Origin: an uncultured Opitutia bacterium
GTDB lineage: Bacteria; Verrucomicrobiota; Verrucomicrobiia; Opitutales; Opitutaceae
Assembly (NCBI GenBank): GCA_903902745.1
Contig: CAIUWA010000016.1
Span: 62,001-126,000 of the forward strand
Direction of reading: 5' to 3'
Length of the DNA stretch: 64,000 nt
Below the pieces are notes generated by a model, which saw nothing but the letters and a program-made list of their open reading frames with translations, made no database searches and had not been told where the DNA came from. Numbering within the stretch: the stretch's first letter is position 1; each line of letters starts with the position of its first letter. Shown here one piece after another: positions 53,808 to 60,402 of the stretch. The position numbers and the translations under genes were made by a program.

Positions 53808-55025
53808 TCACGCCGCCGGCGAAACCATGCCCATCCAGAACAGCTGCTCGTTGCCCACCTCGAGATCGTATTTGCGGACGAACTCCAGCCGGCCGTCGCC
53901 GCCGATGCGGAAGACCGAAAAGCCCGCCGACACGGTGCGCACGGCGGCGCCTTCGGTTACGCTGAGCGTCCGGACATGCGCGGTCACGAGCAGGCGGCCG
54001 CTGGGATCGATGTGAAAGGTGCGGTCATGGATGCCACCCGTCTCGATGTGCTGGATGGCCGTCGGCTCGCCGGTCGCCTGGTCGACGGCAAAGACCGCCA
54101 CCGAATTTTCGCCCATGGCGGCGAGCGGTTTCCCCGGCTGAGTTCCAGACGAGTCGAACCGGTTGACGGCATACACAAAACGCCCGCTGGGATGGATGTG
54201 AATGGTGCCCGCCAGTTGCCGGGTCGCGCCCGGCACCGTCAGCGTGCTCTTGGTGAAAGCCGGCTCCGGCTGCAGCTGGTCGCCCTCCATGCGGAACAGC
54301 GAGACCACATTCTCCCGCTCGCGGGACACGTACACCCACGGCTTCGTCGGATGGAAATCGAGGTGACGGGGGCCAAAGCCAAACCCGCCGCGCGGCGCAA
54401 TCGAGACTTCGCCGGCCAGCATGCCCCGCTCGTAGCGGAACACCTTGAGCGCCCCCGGATCCTCGGGATGGCCGGCCGCGGCGTCGTTGCCTCGCGTCAC
54501 GAGGATCACCATGCGGTTGTTCGGCGCTACCCGCACCTGGTGGGCGTAAATGCCGGCATCCACGGGAGTCTTCTGCTCCACCTCGGCCCCGAGCGTTCCG
54601 TCAGGTTTGATCGCGTAGATCCGCAAGGCGCTGGGGATATTGAACGCGACCAGCACATGCTCGGACGGAATATCCGTGCAGCAATGAATCGGCCGCGACG
54701 GCAGGATGATCCCGGGACCGTGCGGCGTGAGGGCGCCGGAGGCGTCGATGCGAAAGGCATTCAGGTGGTGGCCGCCCGCATCACTCGACGCGACATAGAG
54801 AAAACGCCGGGAGGCGTGCGGCCAGACATACTGGACGCTGGCCGGCAGCGTCACCTCACCCCGCTTGGTGAGCGCCGCTCCCGCCGCCTCCACGTCATAT
54901 TGGAAGAGCGTGCGGCCCACGCTCGCATAGAGAACGACCCCGCCCGGTTTCGTCTGCGCCCGCAGCATCCGCGGCGCCACCGCCGCGGTCCCGAGCAGTG
55001 AAAGAAAAGTCCGGCGGCTAAGCAT
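53808..55025 (-). CDS. Tat-exported lactonase-family propeller protein
   Basis: A 405-residue seven-bladed propeller of the YbhE/6-phosphogluconolactonase superfamily. A twin-arginine signal (LSRRTFLSLLGTAAVAP) shows periplasmic location, unlike cytoplasmic YbhE, so a carbohydrate lactone or oxidised sugar is more likely than 6-phosphogluconolactone. Blade patterns: LYASVGRTLFQYDVEAAG, SRRFLYVASSDAGGHHLNAF, YAHQVRVAPNNRMVILVTRG, GPRHLDFHPTKPWVYVSRER, IHIHPSGRFVYAVNRFDSSG and RTFHIDPSGRLLVTAHV. The internal HPSGR and HPTKP phrases recur as in the family. It faces the RNB gene across a repeat hairpin. Confidence 0.82.
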   Translation of the reverse strand: MLSRRTFLSLLGTAAVAPRMLRAQTKPGGVVLYASVGRTLFQYDVEAAGAALTKRGEVTLPASVQYVWPHASRRFLYVASSDAGGHHLNAFRIDASGALTPHGPGIILPSRPIHCCTDIPSEHVLVAFNIPSALRIYAIKPDGTLGAEVEQKTPVDAGIYAHQVRVAPNNRMVILVTRGNDAAAGHPEDPGALKVFRYERGMLAGEVSIAPRGGFGFGPRHLDFHPTKPWVYVSRERENVVSLFRMEGDQLQPEPAFTKSTLTVPGATRQLAGTIHIHPSGRFVYAVNRFDSSGTQPGKPLAAMGENSVAVFAVDQATGEPTAIQHIETGGIHDRTFHIDPSGRLLVTAHVRTLSVTEGAAVRTVSAGFSVFRIGGDGRLEFVRKYDLEVGNEQLFWMGMVSPAA

Positions 55026-55145
55026 GGTGGTTTTGGGGTGGGGATTCTCTGATCTCGGGTTCGGCTCTTATCTCAAGGATTCGCGTCGCACGGCGAGGCA
55101 GGAGTCAAGGCCTCGGCTCGACGTCTTCAGATCCGCCATGGTGAA

Positions 55146-55793
55146 TCATTTTCTCTTTGTGATCTCGTCGAGGTTCGGCGGAGGACCTGGGATTATGCGG
55201 ATGTTTGCTTGTTCTATTTCGGAGATCTTCCGTTTGAGTTCCTCATCATTTGGATGCTGCTTTGCATATTCCTTAAAGTGCAGCAGAGCCTTCGCCTTGT
55301 CGCCCTGAACAAGATAGGCGAACCCCAACGTGTAGTGCGCTTCAGGCACGCCCAGTGCCAAAGCCTTCTCCAAGTATTTGATGCCATCCTTCTGCCGTGC
55401 AGCTGTGGTAACAAGGAAGGCGCCGTAATTGTAATTTGCTTTCTTGTCATCGGACTTGAGCTCAAGCAACCGATCGAAGGCCTTGAAATACTTAACGGCA
55501 CAGCCCTCGAAATCCAGGTTGTGGCCCATCGCATTTGCGAAGCCATCACGAAAGAGAAGTTCTGGATCATCTGGATATTGCTCTACGGCCGCATCAAGCG
55601 TGTTAAGCAACTTCCTCAAGTCGGCCTCGACTTGTTTTCGTTCATCGGCCGATGAAAACCGAGGGGGAAATTCTTGAGCATGATGGGCGATGCTGCCGAG
55701 AGCCGTATCGATTGAGTTGAGGCTGATGGTCACTTGATCGGCAAAGGCGATCGGACCGGCCAGCGCGATGACGGCTGCAAGGAATCGATGCAT
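55146..55793 (-). CDS. Exported TPR-like protein
   Basis: A 215-residue protein; weak signal peptide (FLAAVIALAGPIAFA). Residues ~70-195 contain TPR/SEL1-like helix pairs: EQYPDDPELLFRDGFANA, DDKKANYNYGAFLVTTAARQ, LALGVPEAHYTLGFAYLVQG, DKAKALLHFKEYAKQHPND. Such repeats usually mediate protein binding. Sequence composition changes here: a sample 60-base line (55,441-55,500) has 28 G/C, compared with 41 in a sample from the GH28 gene. Codon use is correspondingly less GC-rich. It begins a four-gene minus-strand block (to 57,309) with this different composition. Function unknown. Confidence 0.7.
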   Translation of the reverse strand: MHRFLAAVIALAGPIAFADQVTISLNSIDTALGSIAHHAQEFPPRFSSADERKQVEADLRKLLNTLDAAVEQYPDDPELLFRDGFANAMGHNLDFEGCAVKYFKAFDRLLELKSDDKKANYNYGAFLVTTAARQKDGIKYLEKALALGVPEAHYTLGFAYLVQGDKAKALLHFKEYAKQHPNDEELKRKISEIEQANIRIIPGPPPNLDEITKRK

Positions 55794-55818
55794 AATTTCG
55801 CGACGTCCGTCTGGCTTC

Positions 55819-56148
55819 CTAGGGCCGGCCGTGCGCCTTCAGCAGCTCGGAAACCAGGACGCCGCGGATTTTCATCCCCGCGATATTGCAATCGTCGATC
55901 TCGACGTTGGAGAGGTTGACGTCGCTGAATATTGCGCCGCTCAAGTTGATGTTCGTGAATTTTGCCTGGGAAAGATTCACGTCATCGAACCGCGCCCCCT
56001 CCAGTTTTACGTCCGAGAAACTGGCCCCGGCCAGATCGGCGTTCGTGGCGACCAGCGTTTCCTTGGTATCGCGAATATTCATGAGCAGCAGATCCGGGAT
56101 TAAGGTCTCGATGCTTGACGCAAGGATTTGCGCCGCCCCGCCAGTCAA
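55819..56148 (-). CDS. Pentapeptide-repeat protein
   Basis: A 109-residue protein built mainly of pentapeptide repeats: ATNADLAGASFSDVKLEGAR, FDDVNLSQAKFTNINLSGAI, FSDVNLSNVEIDDCN, each five-residue step centred on L/F (A-D/N-L-x-x pattern). This makes a short right-handed quadrilateral beta-helix of about three coils. Longer relatives mimic DNA and bind gyrase, but this one is too short for that claim. A later ATG (MNIRDTKETL, at 56,082) is a possible start. No signal peptide is evident. It lies in the lower-GC block, ~25 bases from the TPR gene and likely co-transcribed with it. Confidence 0.75.
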   Translation of the reverse strand: MTGGAAQILASSIETLIPDLLLMNIRDTKETLVATNADLAGASFSDVKLEGARFDDVNLSQAKFTNINLSGAIFSDVNLSNVEIDDCNIAGMKIRGVLVSELLKAHGRP

Positions 56149-56178
56149 TAGTCAAGGCCCGAGGTGCTCGCAGGCTCC

Positions 56179-56727
56179 CTAAACGCGATCCAGAGGAACG
56201 TGCGGTTCAGAAGGAAGCTCGGCATGGATCAGATCGCCGGGCTCAACAACCCCGCCTTTCAGAACGATGCCCATGACTCCGGCTTTTCGGATAAGCTTTC
56301 CGCTCTCATCACGAGACAGCACGGCTGACATCAACCCCGGCAGAAAATGGTCAAGCTGCGCGCAAGGATTCCGGAGTCCTTTCACTTCGACAATCGCTTC
56401 GGCGCCGAGATGTAGGCGCGCTCCAGTCGGAAGGCCCAGTAAATCCAGGCCACGGGTCGTAATATTCTCGCCCATCTCGCCAGGGAGAACCCTGAAGCCG
56501 GCAGCCAGTAATTCCTCGTGAAGCTCAGCGTGGATCAGATGCACCTGCCGCAGATTCGGCTGAGTCGGATCAACCGCCACCCGCGAGCGGTGCTTAACGG
56601 TCTCGCCGGCGTGGGCATCACCTTCCACCCCGATCCCGGCGAGAAGACGGATCCGCTCATCCTTCTTCTTGCTGAAGCTGTGCGTGCCGCTCCGACTAAC
56701 AGCGACTACAACGCCGGTGGCTTTCAT
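56179..56727 (-). CDS. MOSC-domain protein
   Basis: A 182-residue single-domain MOSC protein, related to the C-terminus of molybdenum-cofactor sulfurase and to YiiM/YuaD. Features: GIGVEGDAHAGETVKHRSRV near residue 32, GFRVLPGEMGENITTRGLDL, ARLHLGAEAIVEVKGLRNPC with the conserved Cys proposed to carry sulfur, then DHFLPGLMSAVL and a C-terminal KAGVMGIVLKGGVVEPGDLI. Relatives detoxify N-hydroxylated bases or modify the molybdenum cofactor; the role here is not known. Normal length, complete domain. It is ~30 bases from the pentapeptide gene and may share its transcript. Confidence 0.87.
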   Translation of the reverse strand: MKATGVVVAVSRSGTHSFSKKKDERIRLLAGIGVEGDAHAGETVKHRSRVAVDPTQPNLRQVHLIHAELHEELLAAGFRVLPGEMGENITTRGLDLLGLPTGARLHLGAEAIVEVKGLRNPCAQLDHFLPGLMSAVLSRDESGKLIRKAGVMGIVLKGGVVEPGDLIHAELPSEPHVPLDRV

Positions 56728-56760
56728 CTGTCTTTGCCCAACGTTTAAGCTGAGCCACGG

Positions 56761-57309
56761 CTACGGCTGGCGCGTCGGCTGCTCCGCAGCCGGCGTGACA
56801 GCTGTGGCCGTTGACCCAGGCGCCTTGTTCGGCGCCTTAAGATCTTTTTTTAATTCTGCGATACGCTTAATGAACTCCTCTGGAATCACCGCGACTTTGA
56901 TCTTCTCCCGTCGATCCCTCTTTTTATTTAGCGTGGACATGAACGCCCACTTCTTTGAATCCATTTCCAAGATCTCAGTTCTGGCAGTCGGTTTAGCCTT
57001 CGGATCCGTGGACAGTAGAGTCACTGTATTCCAAGCGCCCTTCTCAATGCTCCATGTCCCCTCTTCATACATCCATTGAGTCCTGCCGAGTGCACTGGCT
57101 TTCATGGTATTCTTATAGGTTCCGTCTGCGCATACTTGCGTGTAACTGGTCACTGTGGCCACTCCCAGCCCGATGCTTAACTTGAGCGACCAGATGCCGA
57201 CGGCCATCTGTCGCAGTGACTCGTCGTTTTGCAGAGCTGGAGGAGCCGAAGTCGCTTCAGCCACGGTGAAAGAGGCAAGGAGCAAGGCGATGGTGATGGT
57301 GATTTTCAT
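56761..57309 (-). CDS. Exported hypothetical protein (182 aa)
   Basis: Not recognised. A signal peptide is clear from the ATG of MKITITIALLLASFTVAEA. The mature part begins with a possible lipocalin-like beta pattern (MAVGIWSLKLSIG, CADGTYKNTMKAS, WMYEEGTWSIEKGAWNTV), then a basic stretch (TLNKKRDRREKIKV) and ends in a Pro/Thr/Ala-rich tail. Start choice: ATG at 57,309 rather than the one three codons upstream, as it begins the signal peptide directly. It is the first gene of the lower-GC block, 16 bases from the GH106 gene's stop, so it may be transcribed with it. Confidence 0.55.
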   Translation of the reverse strand: MKITITIALLLASFTVAEATSAPPALQNDESLRQMAVGIWSLKLSIGLGVATVTSYTQVCADGTYKNTMKASALGRTQWMYEEGTWSIEKGAWNTVTLLSTDPKAKPTARTEILEMDSKKWAFMSTLNKKRDRREKIKVAVIPEEFIKRIAELKKDLKAPNKAPGSTATAVTPAAEQPTRQP

Positions 57310-57325
57310 GGGAGGCATCCGCCCA

Positions 57326-60196
57326 TCAGGGCCTCAGCACCGCGAGCGGCGCGAGCGTCACCGGGCCAAGCAGGCCGGAGGGGCGCGGGGGCCACTTCGC
57401 GGCGCTGAAGAGGCCGTCGGGTCCGCGGTTCGTCGCGATGCGGGCCGGGATGTTCGTGTTGTAGAATTTCTTCCACGAGGGGTCGCGGCGGTCGAGGTCT
57501 GCGATGCGGTTCGCCGAGAGGTTAGTCACGAGGACTTCGAGGGTGTTCTGGTCCTTGAGCTGGGTGGCCGGGATCGCGACGCGGAAGGGCGCCTTCATGA
57601 ACGCGGCGATTTCCACGCCGTTCAGCTTCACCCGCGCGCTTTCCGCGACGTGGCCGAGGTCGAGTTGGTACGCCGGGGCTCCGCCCGCCGGACGCGCGAG
57701 GCTCAGGGTGTAGGTCGCGGTACCGGAAAAGGCCTTCACGGTCTCGCCACCGAAGTCGGTCCAGGACTTGAGTTCCACAACCTCCGTCGCCGCCGGCAGC
57801 GCAGGGCCGCCGCTGGTGAATCGCACCGCCCACGTGCCACCGAGCGGACGGGCCTCGCCGGGTGTCCAGTAGGCGTAGGCCGGGCCGGCTGTCGCGGTCG
57901 TGAAGGTCTTCAGCATCGTGGAGTCGCCGGGGGCGAGCTCCACGTAGGCTTCGACCGCGCCTTGCGGCGTGTTGCGCAGGGCGGCGATGCCGTGCTGTAA
58001 GGTCATCGGCTCGAACAGCGCGGCGGTCTTCGTGTCGGGCGCGAGCGGGATCCAGCCGGCGATGGGCGCGGTGCCGCGATTGATGAGGAAATAAACGTAG
58101 CCGCCATCATGCGCGCGGCGCTCGAACGACAGGCCGCGGTCCACCAGCGCCTCGCGGCGCACACCGGCGTGGGCGAGCATCTGGTCCGGGTTGCCGAGGA
58201 GATAAAGGCGGCCCCGCCCCACTTCCGCCCAGGTGGTCTCATTGTCGTCGGTCTTCGTCGCGCCGAGCTTGGCCTTGAGCTGCTGCAGGCTGGCGCGGCG
58301 ATCCTCGAGGTTGCCAAAGCCCGGGACATCGGCAGGCAGTCCCTTCTGGAAGATGATGTTCGCACCGGCCTGCGCCAGGGCCACGAGTTTTTCGAGGGTG
58401 GGCAGCGGCATCAGCTTCACCGGCGGCACGACGATGGTCTTGTAGGTATTGCCACCGGCCTGCAGCGCGCCGTGCAGCACCTGCACGTCGTTCAGCAGGC
58501 GGTCGGAGATGAAGTCAAAGGTGTAGCCGCGGTTGAGCAGCTCCTGGCCGGCCTCCTGCGCCGTGGTGCCCGTCGGGCCGCCGAAGTGCGGCATGGCGCC
58601 GTCGCCGCGCTGGGCCCAGCGGTCATGGATCGGATAATAGAGCAGCACGTCGTTCGCCGGCTTCGTGGACTGCAGGAACGACTGCACGTGCGCGACGTAG
58701 CCGTTGAGGATGGAGAAGTCGGGCCAGAAGGCGTTCGACGGGTCAAACTCCGCCGAGGCGTAAAAATGGAAGCCGGGCCACGGTTCGCCGGGAGGAGAGA
58801 ACGCGGTGCCGTGGTAGAACACATGGTTGATGCCGCCGAGGAACGCGGCGTCGACGCGCAGCTTCGCGTCGTTGAGCGTCGAGGAGTAATGCTCGCCCAG
58901 CCAGGTGCAGGTCTCGGCGGACGCGAGGAGCTTGCCGGTGACGTGCGCGGCCGACGACGCGAACTTCATGCGCAGCGGATCGGCCCCCTCGGTCTCGGGG
59001 ATGCCGCTCGCGGCGTAGAGGTCGAGGACGTTGGCCGGCGAGCCGTGGGCCTGGTTGCGGATGAGCGCGCCGCGGCCGGCCGCCCACTTGCGCCATGACG
59101 CCATGTACTCGTCGTACATCAGGTCGGAGATCGTCTCACGGTGGTCGGAGATGACGCGCGCGTTCAGCTCCGGGGTGTCCTGACCGAAAAAGGCCGGGAG
59201 CTGCCGGCGAAGGTCGTAGCCGCGGCGGCGCTGGAATTCATCGAGGAAATGGTCGGTCCAGTCGGACTCGCCCTGTGAATCGTCGACCTCGTAGGAGTCG
59301 GAGAAGTACGCGCGCAGGCGGTTCACATTGTGGCCGGCAAAGGCCTGGTCGAAGCGGGCGATATAGTGGCCGAAGGCGGCGGCGGAGAAATGGTCGATGG
59401 CGTTGCCCTCGGCGCCCGGGCCGGCGCGCTCGACCTGCTTGCCGTGCCAACCCTGAAAGAGGGCATAGAGCGTCCAGTTCGCGTTGGCCGGCGCGGTCCA
59501 GTCGAGGGTGCCGTCGGCGCGAACCCGGCTGGTGAGATCGAGCTTCTGGCCGCGGTCCGAGTAGGCCATGAGCACCTGGAGCGGCAGTTTTTTCTCGAAG
59601 CGCACCTGGTCGAGCGCGAGGTCCTGCAGGTTGGCGTTGGAAGAGAGGGGCTCCTTCAGCTCGCCGATCGTGACCTGCCGCGGGCCGGCGACGCGCACGA
59701 TGGGCTGCTGGACGAAGGCGACCGGCTCGGAGAGATGGCCGCCGCCGAGGATGAGCCAGGATTTGCGCGCGACGTATTTCGCGGCGTCCTCAGGGCCGAC
59801 GTTCGGGCCGCCGAAGGGCCAGCCGTTGCCGGTGGCCATGTCGAGGCCGAGATTGAGGCGCTGGCCCTCGTCGAGCACGTACTCCAGGCGCTTCACCCAC
59901 TGCGGCGAAAGGTAACTGACAAACCGGCTCTCCTCACCGCGCACGCCGTAGATCGGCGTGATCTCGAGGCCGCCGAGGCCAGCCTGGGCGTATTTTTGCA
60001 TCTCGGAGGTGAAGTCGGCATCGGTGCCGATGTTGCCGAGCCACCACCAGCGGGACCATGGCTTCGTCTGGCTGGTGATCGCGGGCCAGTCGAGGGGGCC
60101 GGCCGCCGCCGCGGCGGCGGCGCAGGAGGACGGAGGGACGGAGGCGAGTAAGGCAAAGAGGGACAGAAGACAGAGGACGGAGGGACGGAAGTTCAT
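57326..60196 (-). CDS. GH106-type alpha-L-rhamnosidase
   Basis: A 956-residue exported enzyme (signal VLCLLSLFALLASVPPSSCA) that removes alpha-linked rhamnose, as found in rhamnogalacturonan I and II. The GH106 hallmark N-terminus is present: WSRWWWLGNIGTDADFTSEM, AQAGLGGLEITPIYGVRGEE, LDMATGNGWPFGGP. Next comes the TIM-barrel part with YFSDSYEVDDSQGESDWTDH and RRRGYDLRRQLPAFFGQDTP, and an acidic residue candidate in IPETEGADPLRMKFA. The C-terminal part is beta-sandwich-like (VAESARVKLNGVEIAAFMKA), as in the family. It lies downstream of the PL26-like gene on the same strand, with a CGCAGAGG repeat in between. Confidence 0.88.
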   Translation of the reverse strand: MNFRPSVLCLLSLFALLASVPPSSCAAAAAAAGPLDWPAITSQTKPWSRWWWLGNIGTDADFTSEMQKYAQAGLGGLEITPIYGVRGEESRFVSYLSPQWVKRLEYVLDEGQRLNLGLDMATGNGWPFGGPNVGPEDAAKYVARKSWLILGGGHLSEPVAFVQQPIVRVAGPRQVTIGELKEPLSSNANLQDLALDQVRFEKKLPLQVLMAYSDRGQKLDLTSRVRADGTLDWTAPANANWTLYALFQGWHGKQVERAGPGAEGNAIDHFSAAAFGHYIARFDQAFAGHNVNRLRAYFSDSYEVDDSQGESDWTDHFLDEFQRRRGYDLRRQLPAFFGQDTPELNARVISDHRETISDLMYDEYMASWRKWAAGRGALIRNQAHGSPANVLDLYAASGIPETEGADPLRMKFASSAAHVTGKLLASAETCTWLGEHYSSTLNDAKLRVDAAFLGGINHVFYHGTAFSPPGEPWPGFHFYASAEFDPSNAFWPDFSILNGYVAHVQSFLQSTKPANDVLLYYPIHDRWAQRGDGAMPHFGGPTGTTAQEAGQELLNRGYTFDFISDRLLNDVQVLHGALQAGGNTYKTIVVPPVKLMPLPTLEKLVALAQAGANIIFQKGLPADVPGFGNLEDRRASLQQLKAKLGATKTDDNETTWAEVGRGRLYLLGNPDQMLAHAGVRREALVDRGLSFERRAHDGGYVYFLINRGTAPIAGWIPLAPDTKTAALFEPMTLQHGIAALRNTPQGAVEAYVELAPGDSTMLKTFTTATAGPAYAYWTPGEARPLGGTWAVRFTSGGPALPAATEVVELKSWTDFGGETVKAFSGTATYTLSLARPAGGAPAYQLDLGHVAESARVKLNGVEIAAFMKAPFRVAIPATQLKDQNTLEVLVTNLSANRIADLDRRDPSWKKFYNTNIPARIATNRGPDGLFSAAKWPPRPSGLLGPVTLAPLAVLRP

Positions 60197-60257
60197 GGGG
60201 TATGGGGTGAGATGTTTTGGCGAGGACAGCAGCGGGGTGCAATCCCGGGCCCGGATA

Positions 60258-60389
60258 AGTTTCGCGCATCCTCCTTCGCCAAGGCTGCGGCGGACAAGGA
60301 GACGCAGGGACGCAGAGCGGAATCGGAAAGTTGAATCACCTTATGTCCGAAGGGTTGCCCTCTGCGTCCCTGCGCCTCTGCGCGAAATT
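60258..60389. repeat. CGCAGAGGCG-type inverted arms (family B, copy 4) with a 30-base insertion
   Basis: Right arm 60,359-60,389 (CCCTGCGCCTCTGCGCGAAA). The left arm is split: CGCGCA (60,263-60,268), then 30 inserted bases (60,269-60,298), then GAGACGCAGGG. Removing the insert restores CGCGCAGAGACGCAGGG, exactly as in copy 1 at 765-781. The insert is a family D unit. Confidence 0.88.
60269..60298. repeat. CTTCGCCAAGGCT unit (family D) inserted in a repeat arm
   Basis: TCCTCCTTCGCCAAGGCTGC then GGCGGACAAG. The same unit is at 49,558-49,588 and, inverted, at 46,770-46,800; with these three copies the unit is well defined (CTCCxCCTTCGCCAAGGCTA then CGGCGGACAAG). Confidence 0.85.
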
Positions 60390-60402
60390 AATGGATCGTA
60401 AT

